Shown here piece after piece: positions 27,832 to 36,472 of a stretch of DNA of 64,000 bases. The DNA is from Pseudoalteromonas sp. 0303 (GTDB taxonomy: Bacteria > Pseudomonadota > Gammaproteobacteria > Enterobacterales > Alteromonadaceae), in assembly GCF_013349995.1 (NCBI RefSeq), contig NZ_JABVXF010000003.1, forward strand, positions 71,787 to 135,786, in the 5' to 3' direction. The translations under genes and the position numbers were made by a program. How positions within the stretch are numbered: position 1 is the stretch's first letter; every line of letters starts with the position of its first letter. Below the pieces are notes generated by a model. That model was not told the origin of the DNA. It saw only the letters and a program-made list of their open reading frames with translations, and searched no databases.

Positions 27832-28623
27832 ATGTTTAAACAACTTGCCCCTATTGCTCTGGCAGCACTTGCTTATTCAAGCAGCTCTATCGCAACAGAA
27901 CAACAGATGAGTAAACAATGGTTCAATAGTATCGACTATACGCATATAGAGAATCACAGATATAGTTTTAATGGTTACCAATTAGTGAGTCATTACTACT
28001 TTGAGGAGCAGCAGAGCTCTGGGGTACTTGATGATTATGGCTACCTAGATACAGATTCCAACATTCGAGTGAATTACTTTAATAGCGATTACACTGATTA
28101 TCTCGGTATGTTTGGTGAAGGATTTTATAAAAACTGGTTTGTTACAGGTGAAATTTACGATGTTGATGATACTGATGACTATACCTTAGGAATAGGCTAT
28201 TTATTTGCCGATACCTTAAAGGTCTCTGTAAATAGGGATGCGCGTGAATATGGTGATGATTATTTCCGCTTAAAAGCGCAGTATAACCTCCAAATCAACG
28301 ATAAGGATTACCTTGGTTTTAGTGCAGAAACAGATGATGAACTCGACGTTTGGAATGTCTCTGCCAGATACTTTAATCATTTAAGTGGTAGCCATTACAT
28401 TACTGTCGATGTTGGCCACCAAGACAGCCTTTATGATTCAGCAAGCAATGCCATGATCAGCTACTACTTCGGCGATCACTATGCCATAGGTGCAGGGTTG
28501 GATGATTCTGAACTCGTTTTACAAGGCAAGTACTTTATTAATGATAAATACTATTTAACCGCTAATTACACTGAAAGCGGCTCTGCTGAACTTTATAACC
28601 TTAAGTTTGTTGCCCAGTTTTAA
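27832..28623 (+). CDS. putative outer-membrane beta-barrel protein (porin-like)
   Basis: Signal peptide MFKQLAPIALAALAYSSSSIA precedes a mature chain of alternating polar/aromatic strands rich in Tyr, Asp and Gly, ending in Phe (KFVAQF), the BAM recognition signature. It has 263 residues. The many acidic turns (DVDDTDDYTLG, ETDDELDVW) resemble the small putative porins of Pseudoalteromonas. The ATG at 27832 follows AAGGA. There is no operon partner, and a hairpin terminator follows. Function is unknown. Confidence 0.7.
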   Translation: MFKQLAPIALAALAYSSSSIATEQQMSKQWFNSIDYTHIENHRYSFNGYQLVSHYYFEEQQSSGVLDDYGYLDTDSNIRVNYFNSDYTDYLGMFGEGFYKNWFVTGEIYDVDDTDDYTLGIGYLFADTLKVSVNRDAREYGDDYFRLKAQYNLQINDKDYLGFSAETDDELDVWNVSARYFNHLSGSHYITVDVGHQDSLYDSASNAMISYYFGDHYAIGAGLDDSELVLQGKYFINDKYYLTANYTESGSAELYNLKFVAQF

Positions 28624-28650
28624 ACTGATATGAGCCAACAGCTTTAAACA

Positions 28651-28676
28651 AAAACGCCGCTATAAAGCGGCGTTTT
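28651..28676. terminator. bidirectional terminator between the barrel-protein and M20 genes
   Basis: A perfect eleven-base stem AAAACGCCGCT/AGCGGCGTTTT has a four-base loop, with A and T tracts at either end. It separates two convergent genes. Confidence 0.85.
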
Positions 28677-28688
28677 CAGTTTATAGAA

Positions 28689-30179
28689 TTACATATTACC
28701 CAACTTCATCATCATTGCAGTGTACATTTTTAAGTTCAGTGCTAACTGCTCTTCAGTAATAAACTCATGCTCTGAGTGGCCTGTGTACTTTTTACCTGGC
28801 ATTGATGGACCGAATGACACCGCATTATCAAATAGCTTAGCATTTGTGCCACCACCAATTGACACAAAGCCCGCGTCTTTATCGCCAGTAAAGTGCTTAA
28901 AGATATCGAGTAACGCCTCTGCATGAGGCGCACCATCTAACAGCATTGGCGTACCAATAATCACTTTAGTGTCTTTTAACGTAACACCATTAGTGGTTTG
29001 CCAAGCGCTAAGCGCTTCATTAATTTGCTGCTTAAGCACCGCTTCTTGTTTACCTACCGGACGACGCATATTAATTGACAATTTAATCTCGTTACCATCG
29101 CGGCTTAATAAGGTTGGCGAAACCGTCATCGGGCCCATAAAGTCATGCTTGTAACCAATTTCACCGAATTGCGCGCCGTATAAATCAAGACCAATTAGCT
29201 GATTGATAAACTCAATTGCTTGACCATCACTATTGTTCTCAAGATCAATACCTTTAAAGATTTCTGCAAGGTGCGCAATGGCATTTTCACCCGCTTCTGG
29301 CTCAGATGAATGCGCTGAAATCCCCTTCACTTGGACTAACAAGCCATTGTCTTGCTCTGTCATCGCCACTTTGACGTTTTTAAGCTGAGCAACATTGTCG
29401 TGTAATTTAGCCACTGTCGCCGCATCAGCGTTATGCACTAACACGCTGGCATCTTCAGGGATTTGGCTAACAAAGACGCCGCCTTTTAAGTCACTAACAT
29501 ATAAGCCTGTTTGTGCAGAGGTCGCTGAGAAAGTCGGGGCAATTAAGCTCCAGCCTTTTTCTGCAACAACCACAGGGTATGAAGCATCAATAGTGACTGC
29601 GTATTTTGGTTGCTGATAGGTTTTCATGAACTCTTCGAGTGGTGCCCAGTCAGACTCTTCAGCAAGGTAAACCATTAATTCAATTCGGTTATTTAAAGTA
29701 ATACCCTTGTCTTTAATCGCCTTCATTGCATGCAGTGCAGTCGCAATTGCACCTTTATCATCTTCTGTACCACGTGCAATTAGCTTTCCTGGCTCAGAGG
29801 TTTTATCCATTTCAAATGGACTTTGCTGCCATTTACTGGCATCGGCTGGTTGCACATCACCATGGGTTACTATGGTTACTTTGTCAGCTTGGTTACCCAT
29901 GCCAATTAACACTGTGTAGCCTAAATCTTGATAATCAAAACCAAACTGCGCCGCTTTCATTTTTAAGAACGACTTAAAGCCAATGAAATCTGGGTTATCA
30001 GGAGTCGCTAGACCTTCTTTATTTACCGTTGGATACGAAACTAAATTCTCTAAGGTATGAATTTGCGCTTGTTGATATTGCTCTACCGCGTAGTTAGCCA
30101 GCTTTTCACTTTGCTCAGACACAGCAGCCTGACTAGAGAAAGCACTTAATAAAAATGCAGCAAGTAATGAATGTTTCAA
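28689..30179 (-). CDS. secreted M20-family dipeptidase (PepV-like)
   Basis: A signal peptide (LLAAFLLSAFSSQA) precedes an M20 di-zinc peptidase. Metal ligands are in VTIVTHGDVQPAD (His, Asp), RGTEDDKGAIATALHAM (bridging Asp) and YLAEESDWAPLEEF (Glu-Glu, catalytic). The insert domain with AHSSEPEAGENAIAHLAEIF matches the dimerisation/lid region. The closing VSIGGGTNAKLFDNAVSFGP and HSEHEFI hold the last ligand. It has 496 residues, a normal PepV length. It is likely periplasmic and releases amino acids from dipeptides. Confidence 0.9.
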   Translation of the reverse strand: MKHSLLAAFLLSAFSSQAAVSEQSEKLANYAVEQYQQAQIHTLENLVSYPTVNKEGLATPDNPDFIGFKSFLKMKAAQFGFDYQDLGYTVLIGMGNQADKVTIVTHGDVQPADASKWQQSPFEMDKTSEPGKLIARGTEDDKGAIATALHAMKAIKDKGITLNNRIELMVYLAEESDWAPLEEFMKTYQQPKYAVTIDASYPVVVAEKGWSLIAPTFSATSAQTGLYVSDLKGGVFVSQIPEDASVLVHNADAATVAKLHDNVAQLKNVKVAMTEQDNGLLVQVKGISAHSSEPEAGENAIAHLAEIFKGIDLENNSDGQAIEFINQLIGLDLYGAQFGEIGYKHDFMGPMTVSPTLLSRDGNEIKLSINMRRPVGKQEAVLKQQINEALSAWQTTNGVTLKDTKVIIGTPMLLDGAPHAEALLDIFKHFTGDKDAGFVSIGGGTNAKLFDNAVSFGPSMPGKKYTGHSEHEFITEEQLALNLKMYTAMMMKLGNM

Positions 30180-30334
30180 GATAAGCTCCAGAGTTTAAGA
30201 AGGTTTTAGAAAGTCGCCTTGATTGTAACGCTTATAACGCCGACATAACATCTCTAATTCAAGCAAAATAGATCGCTTAAAAATACCAACAAGGTACAAT
30301 AGCCACTCACCCTATTAATTCGTTTGTTAGACTC

Positions 30335-30481
30335 ATGAACCGCAGAAAAAAGATCTTCACTAAACTTAAGCAAAAAGATAAGCGCGCCAATGCAAAATTG
30401 CATAAAAGCAATAAACCGGCCTACATCTCAAAAGCAGAACGCGAAAAATTAGCACAGCAAGAAGCTGAGCAGGAAAGTTAA
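30335..30481 (+). CDS. DUF2986 family small basic protein, 48 aa
   Basis: ATG 30335 opens a 48-residue highly basic protein, MNRRKKIFTKLKQKDKRANA then KLHKSNKPAYISKAEREKLA. The MNRRKKI start and the NKPAYISKAER core match DUF2986, a family of tiny Lys/Arg-rich proteins found in marine gammaproteobacteria. Function is unknown; the charge suggests nucleic acid or ribosome binding. There is no clear ribosome-binding site. It is immediately followed by the heptamer repeat array. Confidence 0.85.
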   Translation: MNRRKKIFTKLKQKDKRANAKLHKSNKPAYISKAEREKLAQQEAEQES

Positions 30482-30488
30482 AATACCT

Positions 30489-30567
<79 letters not shown>

Positions 30568-30573
30568 TCAGAT

Positions 30574-30746
30574 TGTAGGCGCGATTTTACATCGCGCAAC
30601 ACGAAAAGACATATATTTACACAAAGAGGATTAAGAGGCGCTGCGCTCTAGAGGAAAACAAAAGAGTATTATTACCTCCTCATTTTCTTCTCATTCAGTG
30701 CTCTTTGTGATGATATTTACGCGCGAAATAAATTTCACGCCTACGA
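30574..30746. repeat. pair of inverted REP-like hairpins
   Basis: The left unit (30574-30597) contains GTAGGCGCGA with a GCGCGA/TCGCGC stem. The right unit (30721-30746), on the other strand, contains GTAGGCGTGAAAT with a matching stem. The two face each other about 125 bases apart. The DNA between has a further partial inverted match (ACAAAGAG near 30621 and CTCTTTGT near 30700). It looks like a degenerate bipartite repetitive element; there is no coding potential. Confidence 0.5.
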
Positions 30747-30846
30747 CAGCTTATTTCACATTTGTATCAAGCACGTGACCTGACTCGCTAACTTTACTCT
30801 CGTAACTAGAAACTCTGGTTTTTAATCTGAAAGCTGATAGCTTTCT

Positions 30847-32979
30847 CTAAAACCTATAACTCACACTGGCATTATACGAGCGGCCTTGTCCGGCAAGTTG
30901 CTCAAATCCATTGCTCATATCTTGCTTGTAATTAGCAATGCTTACACCGCCAAGTGGCTGTTGGTAGTATTCATCAAGTAAGTTAGTAATTGCCAACTTA
31001 AAGGTTAAATTTTGCCACGTTTTCTGACTTGAGATAGCCAATAGCTGATAGCTGTCGGTTTGGTTTTCTAAACGGCGCTCATCAACATGGGTTTTACTAT
31101 CAACCCATTGCCAGCTCAGTGCGTTTTGCCAGCCTTTGTATTCGTGCTCTAGGCTCAGCTCAGTATGCAGTGGCATAATTTGATATAAGTCTTCATTGTT
31201 ATCATCACGTTCGCCATGTGTACTGGTTAGTGAGCCTTTTAACTGCCACTTTCCTGCTTGCTTTGTGTTGTAAAGCTCTACCAAGCCCGCCAGTTTTGCA
31301 CCGTAAAGAGTGGCATCTAAATTCGTAAAGGTAAGGATATTACGCTTGGTATGCGCCATGTCGGTGCGATTAAAGCTCTTAGTCACTTCAGCATCAATAT
31401 AATCATTTACTTGCGTGTACCAAACATTTGCCGTTACTTGCCAGCTGTCGTCTTTGGCTAATTTGGTGTAGCTAGAGCTCAATGTGTGAGCTGTTTCGGC
31501 TTCTAAATCTGGGTTACCAATATAACCATTACCATCACCAAACCAACCAATCATGGTGGTTGCCATCGTACCTACACCCCAGCTGTAACGCTCATATAAA
31601 TTAGGTGCGCGGTTTTTACGAGCTAAACCAAATTGCAGCTCATCGTTATTCGATAATTGATAGCGAGCAAGCAAGCTGATATCAACTAAAGTGTCGTCAC
31701 GTTTACGGTCTAATTGGTTAAATTCCATCGCAGCTTGGGCGTCGGTTTTTGACATATCCATCATTGAGCCCATATTAGCCATGCCGCTCATGCCACCTTC
31801 GTTATAAGCCTGCACTTCGCCAGCATCTGTGGTGACTTGCTCAACTCGAACACCTGCCGACACCCACCATGCTTGGTTTACTTGGTTTTGGTACTCAGCA
31901 AATGCCGCAAGGCGGTCACGTTTGCCATCGTTAATGTTTACGTATTCATTTGGGCCCATCATCATTGACCCTGCAACCGCCGGCCACCAATCATCAATTC
32001 GATAACCGTAATATTCTTGCCCTAGCATTAATGATGACTGTTTTGATAAATCAGTGCGCCAATGAACTTGGTAACTGTAATCTTGTGCATCGGTATTCAT
32101 TGGCATCATGCCGGTTTTCTCATTACTGAAAAAACCCATTTCGTGTTTTACATCATGCGCATTCACTTGCACCTGCAAATCACCATTTTCAAGCTCACGT
32201 TGATACTGAGCAACGAAACCATAGCTGGTGTTATCGGTCATATCCATGTATTGATTAGGAAAGCCTTGGTAAGGAATTTTTTGATGCGTCAGTTTAACTA
32301 CAAGCTGTTGTTTCTCATCACGAACAGCGCCCGTTAACGCATGATTTTGCACTCGATATAAGGTATCAAGTACACGCTCACCATGCCCATCATCATAGCT
32401 GTTCGCATCTTCAAAGCTGCCTTGGTAAGACAAGCTAAACTGTTTGCTCGCAAGGCTAGCACCTAGCGCGTATGCTTGGCTGTCGTTAACGCTTTTGTAT
32501 GCTGCTGTCACATAGCCTGCGTGCCAGTTCACTGAGTCTGAATCACTAAATTCAGGGGCAATCGTATTTACCCTAATAACGCCGGCAATATTATCACCGC
32601 CACTGCTTACCGGTGATACACCAGCAACGACACTGTAAGAGGCAATTTGGTTTGCCGACACATATGAGAGTGGCGGATTCATTTGGTTAGCACACGCTGC
32701 TGTAACATCAGCACCATCAACTAAAACTTTAACTCTATCGCCCATCATGCCGTTCATCACCGGCAAGTTAGACACCCCTCCGGCCGCTGAAAAATCAACA
32801 CCTAAATCTTTCAGTAACGCGTCTGCAGAGCCAACTAATTGATGGTTATTTTGGGCATGACCTTGTACTTCTATCACTTCAATAGAATCATCAGCAAAGG
32901 CCGAAATACTTAATACACAGCTAAGTGCTGCAGCAATTTTAGAAAATAAAAAACCAGGGCGAGAAGATTGCGTGTTCAT
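30847..32979 (-). CDS. TonB-dependent receptor, probably copper (OprC/NosA-like)
   Basis: This 710-residue outer-membrane receptor has a signal peptide (SKIAAALSCVLSISAFA), a plug domain (about 45-165) and a barrel ending in an aromatic residue (YNASVSYRF). The plug contains VLVDGADVTAACANQMNPP, where Cys96 and Met100 form the CxxxM pair used for copper by OprC. Other loops are Met-rich (GMMPMN, MSGMANMGSMMDM, GSMMMG). I infer copper or a copper complex as ligand. A dyad over the -10 region (33003-33037) suggests repressor control. A tandem USP gene lies just upstream in the same direction. Confidence 0.85.
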   Translation of the reverse strand: MNTQSSRPGFLFSKIAAALSCVLSISAFADDSIEVIEVQGHAQNNHQLVGSADALLKDLGVDFSAAGGVSNLPVMNGMMGDRVKVLVDGADVTAACANQMNPPLSYVSANQIASYSVVAGVSPVSSGGDNIAGVIRVNTIAPEFSDSDSVNWHAGYVTAAYKSVNDSQAYALGASLASKQFSLSYQGSFEDANSYDDGHGERVLDTLYRVQNHALTGAVRDEKQQLVVKLTHQKIPYQGFPNQYMDMTDNTSYGFVAQYQRELENGDLQVQVNAHDVKHEMGFFSNEKTGMMPMNTDAQDYSYQVHWRTDLSKQSSLMLGQEYYGYRIDDWWPAVAGSMMMGPNEYVNINDGKRDRLAAFAEYQNQVNQAWWVSAGVRVEQVTTDAGEVQAYNEGGMSGMANMGSMMDMSKTDAQAAMEFNQLDRKRDDTLVDISLLARYQLSNNDELQFGLARKNRAPNLYERYSWGVGTMATTMIGWFGDGNGYIGNPDLEAETAHTLSSSYTKLAKDDSWQVTANVWYTQVNDYIDAEVTKSFNRTDMAHTKRNILTFTNLDATLYGAKLAGLVELYNTKQAGKWQLKGSLTSTHGERDDNNEDLYQIMPLHTELSLEHEYKGWQNALSWQWVDSKTHVDERRLENQTDSYQLLAISSQKTWQNLTFKLAITNLLDEYYQQPLGGVSIANYKQDMSNGFEQLAGQGRSYNASVSYRF

Positions 32980-33002
32980 AACTCTTTTAAAATCAAAGCA
33001 AA

Positions 33003-33037
33003 TAATTAATGACGCTGATTATAAAACTCATTAATTA
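33003..33037. promoter_or_regulatory. perfect dyad straddling the -10 box of the copper-receptor gene
   Basis: TAATTAATGA and TCATTAATTA are exact inverted ten-mers with a 15-base centre. On the minus strand a perfect TATAAT (33018-33023) lies in that centre, about 40 bases before the receptor start. The geometry fits a repressor operator occluding RNA polymerase. No known consensus is recognised. Confidence 0.6.
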
Positions 33038-33083
33038 GTCTGAACACGTGACATATTGTCGCACCCTGTCACAGGTAAATAAC

Positions 33084-33935
33084 TTAGCGCAACACCACTA
33101 AAGGAATACGGCTATCTTCAAGCATTTTTAAGGTCGTGCTGCCTAAAAAGAATTGTCGCCATTTAGAGTGACCAAATGCGCCCATCACCATTAAGTCAAC
33201 GGCGTGGTCACTTTTATATCGCCACAGCGCTTGGTAAACATCGCCATCGAGCATGCGCGCTCTCACATTAAAGCCATTTTCTGCCAGCCTTGCTGAGGCA
33301 GTATCAAGTTTGTCTTGGCAGTGACCGTCTTGTTTATCAACCATCACCAAGTGGCAATCTAAGCCGGATAAAATCCCGCCATTGATAATTTGTGTAATCG
33401 CTTTGTCGGTACTTTCACTGCCATCATAAGCCAGCATAAAATTTGTAGGCTCATGAAATTGCGGCGGCACAATCGCAACCGGGGTATGCACCTGACGGAT
33501 CAGCGTTTCAATATGTGAGCCCAGTACTTTAAAATCATCGTAATGGCCTTTACCAGAGCGACCAATAATCATCACACGGGCATTGTCTTCATGTTCAAGT
33601 AAGGCATCAACAAGACTCATTGAAAGCTGCTGTTGCTCAATCTCGGTTAGGCCTGCATGCTCGGCTTTTTTCATTGCTTCATCTAGCAATAATTGACCAT
33701 GCTGTGACGCCACTTTGTTGCGTTCTTGCTCAAGTTTTGCCAATTGATCTAACAATGAGGTTTGCGAACCTAAACCAATAATTGCGGTTAAATCATCACT
33801 GCCCTGCGGCAAAGGTGGCTCTAATGCATGCAGAAAATTAATTGGATGGCTGGAGCGCTTAGAAATCCAAATAGCCGCTTCTGTCACCGCATCGGTCATG
33901 CATGAACCGTCGATACAAGCAAATATCTTTTTCAT
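33084..33935 (-). CDS. tandem universal stress protein (two UspA domains)
   Basis: This 283-residue cytoplasmic protein has two Usp domains. The first starts MKKIFACIDGSCMTDAVTEA and has VMIIGRSGKGHYDDF. The second starts NFMLAYDGSESTDKAI and carries a complete ATP-binding pattern GAFGHSKWRQFFLGST (Gx2Gx9GS). ATG 33935 follows AAGGAGAG, so the extension to 33950 is rejected. It may share conditions of expression with the copper receptor 100 bases downstream, although that gene has its own promoter. Confidence 0.9.
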   Translation of the reverse strand: MKKIFACIDGSCMTDAVTEAAIWISKRSSHPINFLHALEPPLPQGSDDLTAIIGLGSQTSLLDQLAKLEQERNKVASQHGQLLLDEAMKKAEHAGLTEIEQQQLSMSLVDALLEHEDNARVMIIGRSGKGHYDDFKVLGSHIETLIRQVHTPVAIVPPQFHEPTNFMLAYDGSESTDKAITQIINGGILSGLDCHLVMVDKQDGHCQDKLDTASARLAENGFNVRARMLDGDVYQALWRYKSDHAVDLMVMGAFGHSKWRQFFLGSTTLKMLEDSRIPLVVLR

Positions 33936-34202
33936 TACACTCTCCTTCAAACCAATTTAATTAACCAAGTATAGTTGGCTTTTTCTCTGTGTTTATTTTG
34001 AACAGCAAAGACTTAAGAAGTTCAGGTTATTTTCTTATAGCAAACAAATATAGAACGTTCCAAAAAGTACTGTATCAACCCCATTAATTTGTATTACAAT
34101 AGCTCTGGGCACACATCTCTACTCCAGAACAAAGTATTTGTTACTGGCATTTTCAATTATCAAAAATCTATTTTGTTTTTAAATTTATTTTAAAGGAATT
34201 AC

Positions 34203-35393
34203 ATGACTAACGTAGCCAACTCCCAAGGCAACGCAAGCACGTTTACCATTCTGATAGTATTGGCTTTAGGCACATTCATTTTAGGCCTATCAGAATTTTC
34301 TATGATGCCAATGTTGCCCCTGATCAGCGAAACATTTTCGTCTACGCCAGCGCAAAGTGGTTATGCCATTAGTGCTTACGCGATAGGCGTAGTCGTCGGT
34401 GCACCGCTATTTATGATCACAACCGCCAACATGCGTAAGCGCAATGCACTGTTGATGTTTGTCACTATGATGTTTTTATTCAATGGCTTAAGTGCTTTTG
34501 CAAACTCGCTTGAGCAACTTATTTTATTTCGATTTTTAAGTGGTTTACCACACGGTGCCTACTTTGCCGCTGCTATTTTATTGGCAGCCGACATTGCCCC
34601 TGCCGATAAACGCGCAAGCTTTATGTCAAAAGTATTTATGGGTTTAACCATTGCCACTATTGTTGGTGTGCCCATGGTCACCCTAGTGGGGCAAAACTTT
34701 AGCTGGCGTTATTGTTTGGCAGGTACCGCTGTACTTGCGTTAATTGCCTTGGTATTGATTGTGAAATACGTACCTAACGTAAAAAATACCGCGCCAACAT
34801 CGATTCTCGATGAGTTAAGTGTATTAAAGAACAAGCTCGTATGGACCATTCTAGGTATCATCATTATTGGTTTTGGTGGTGTATTTTGTGTTTACACTTA
34901 CATTGCCGACACGATTTTAGAAGTCACCCATACCCCTGCTTACACTATCTCTATTGCTATGATCATGTTTGGTATTGGCTGTACTTTAGGTAACTATGTA
35001 TTAGGTAAAGCCGCCGACCACTCACCACTGAAAACCACAGGGGCTGCGCTAATTGGTGCTGTAGTTTTTGCAGCCAGTTATGTAAGCGCAAGCCATAATA
35101 TTTGGCTGTTATACGCGGTGATTTTCTTTATTGGTTTTAGTGTTGGTTTAGGTACCGTGATCCAATCGTTATTAATGGATGTATCACCACAAGGGCATGC
35201 CATGATTGGTGCGCTAGTACAGTGTGCGTTTAATACAGCCAATGCGATTGGCCCTTGGCTTGGCGGTATGGCTATTGCCGAAGGCGCACTCCCTAGTCAA
35301 ACAGGCTATGTTTCTGCGGCACTATTCTTAGGTGGTTTTTTAATGTGGTCGTTAAGTGCGATGCAGATGAAAAGACAAAGCTGTAAGCCTTAA
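34203..35393 (+). CDS. MFS transporter, AraJ/DHA1-like exporter
   Basis: This 396-residue protein has twelve predicted membrane helices. The N-terminal half has GLSEFSMMPMLPLISETF and the proton-coupling segment FRFLSGLPHGAYFAAA with DIAPADKRASFMSKVFMGLTIATIVGVP. This pattern is shared by AraJ, purine-efflux and chloramphenicol-type exporters. The ATG at 34203 follows AAGGAAT. It is divergent from the USP gene and convergent with the XRE gene, with a heptamer-periodic array at the junction. The substrate is unknown. Confidence 0.88.
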   Translation: MTNVANSQGNASTFTILIVLALGTFILGLSEFSMMPMLPLISETFSSTPAQSGYAISAYAIGVVVGAPLFMITTANMRKRNALLMFVTMMFLFNGLSAFANSLEQLILFRFLSGLPHGAYFAAAILLAADIAPADKRASFMSKVFMGLTIATIVGVPMVTLVGQNFSWRYCLAGTAVLALIALVLIVKYVPNVKNTAPTSILDELSVLKNKLVWTILGIIIIGFGGVFCVYTYIADTILEVTHTPAYTISIAMIMFGIGCTLGNYVLGKAADHSPLKTTGAALIGAVVFAASYVSASHNIWLLYAVIFFIGFSVGLGTVIQSLLMDVSPQGHAMIGALVQCAFNTANAIGPWLGGMAIAEGALPSQTGYVSAALFLGGFLMWSLSAMQMKRQSCKP

Positions 35394-35455
35394 GCTCTCA
35401 GCTCTCAGCTCTCAGTCTGATCGCTGAAGGCTGAAGACTGAAGGCTATCAGACTT
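35393..35455. repeat. heptamer-periodic repeat array (AGCTCTC / AGNCTGA units)
   Basis: The array has nine seven-base units in register: three AGCTCTC, then AGTCTGA, TCGCTGA, AGGCTGA, AGACTGA, AGGCTAT and CAGACTT. It fills the whole 60-base junction between the convergent MFS and XRE genes, starting at the MFS stop. It is the same period and position type as the arrays near 18.8 kb and 30.5-30.8 kb. Confidence 0.7.
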
Positions 35456-35645
35456 ACTCATCCTGAAATATCTCTTCGATACTCAGGTTAAATAAACGCG
35501 CGGCTTTAAATGCTAATGGCAAACTTGGGTCAAATTTACCTTTTTCAATCGCATTAATAGTTTGCCTAGACACATCCAAAAGCTCTGCGAGTTTCGCTTG
35601 GGTGTAGTTATGCTCAGCACGAAGCACTTTCAAGTGGTTTTTCAT
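35454..35645 (-). CDS. XRE-family helix-turn-helix regulator, 63 aa
   Basis: This 63-residue protein consists almost entirely of one Cro/C1 helix-turn-helix: LRAEHNYTQAKLAELLDVSRQTINAIEKGKFDPSLPLAFKAA. This is the short YozG-like class that usually pairs with a small membrane protein gene. The ATG overlaps the stop of the upstream membrane-protein gene by four bases (35642-35645), so the two are translationally coupled. It probably regulates its own operon. Confidence 0.92.
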   Translation of the reverse strand: MKNHLKVLRAEHNYTQAKLAELLDVSRQTINAIEKGKFDPSLPLAFKAARLFNLSIEEIFQDE

Positions 35646-36070
35646 TCTTCGCCCTCGTCGTTTAACTGCTTATTCATCATTAAAAGACTCACTAAATAGG
35701 TTAAGCCCATAAAGAGCACGAGGTGTGAAATATCTTCTTTAAAGCTAATTAAACCGCTTGATTGCACCACCGAATAAGCTAAACCAAATACCAAGCTTGC
35801 ACCCGAGGTAATGGCCATTGCATTAAGGTGCATACGCTGCTGAAGCTCATCCATTCCTTGTAGTTGTCGTTTATTCGATAAAATCATCATGATGCCAACG
35901 ACTACATTAATTAAGATTGCTACAACACTAAAAATAGCCTGCTCTTGCCATAAAAAATGCGGCCCAAATGAGGCAATTGCTAAAGTAATAACCCATGCAG
36001 ATGTCCATTTAGCGAGGTTTAGCGTGTTCTGCTTATTACGTTGTTTAAAGGTTAATCCTGTTTGATTCAT
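35642..36070 (-). CDS. small integral membrane protein paired with XRE regulator
   Basis: This 142-residue protein has four hydrophobic segments (WTSAWVITLAIASFGPHF, then AIFSVVAILINVVVGIMMIL, then AITSGASLVFGLAYSVV and LVLFMGLTYLVSLLMM). The loop QLQGMDELQQRMHLNAM is typical of the membrane partner of short XRE regulators. ATG 36070 follows AAGGTGAG; the frame back to 36133 is rejected. It is the first gene of the two-gene operon. Function is unknown. Confidence 0.85.
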   Translation of the reverse strand: MNQTGLTFKQRNKQNTLNLAKWTSAWVITLAIASFGPHFLWQEQAIFSVVAILINVVVGIMMILSNKRQLQGMDELQQRMHLNAMAITSGASLVFGLAYSVVQSSGLISFKEDISHLVLFMGLTYLVSLLMMNKQLNDEGEE

Positions 36071-36472
36071 TATTCTCACCTTAAAAGTAAAGTGAACTTG
36101 ACTAAATGTTAACCTAGCAACACAAAAAGTCAAACAAACTTTACAAAAAGTTTTGTATACACGACATCAATATGATTTTTTTAATCTCAAAAAAGGCAAG
36201 GCGCTTGCTGTTAATCTCATAATATTGTATTAATCAAAGTGTTCCGTAATACCAATTTGCTTAATTAAGTGAGCTATTTTGAGGCAATAAAACCTCGTTG
36301 ATAACAAGGCAAAAATTTTGTTGTTTAGTTGCTCTAAATGAGAAATTTTTAACGCAGTTAGCGACAGGTTTAATCCCTCAAAATGATTAAGTATTATTGC
36401 AAGTTGGTATGATCTTATAAAAAATCGGTCCAATCGGACTGCGTTTCTAACAATAACAATGAAGATAACACT
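36071..36472. other. 402-base intergenic region carrying a MITE-like element
   Basis: This region lies between divergently transcribed genes. From the left it holds the promoter zone of the membrane-protein/XRE operon (AT-rich, to about 36200), the palindromic element at 36249-36410, and a leader with a TCGGTCCAATCGGA-like inverted sequence just before the large regulator gene. There is no supported ORF; the minus-strand frame across 36230-36508 follows the repeat and is not a gene. Confidence 0.6.
36249..36410. mobile_element. MITE-like palindromic element, about 162 bp
   Basis: The left end starts ATACCAATTTGC and the right end finishes GCAAGTTGGTAT. The imperfect inverted ends extend inward about 37 bases to TTTTGAGG (left) and CCTCAAAA (right). 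The interior is non-coding and AT-rich. I recall similar ATACCAATTTG-ended intergenic elements as common in Pseudoalteromonas genomes. No target-site duplication is obvious. Only one copy lies in this window. Confidence 0.6.

Noticed and set aside
33050..33080. TTGTCGC ... CTGTCAC as a third Pho box upstream of the copper receptor
   Set aside because: Half-sites are only ten bases apart instead of eleven, the orientation is away from the receptor gene, and no -10 lies at the right distance.
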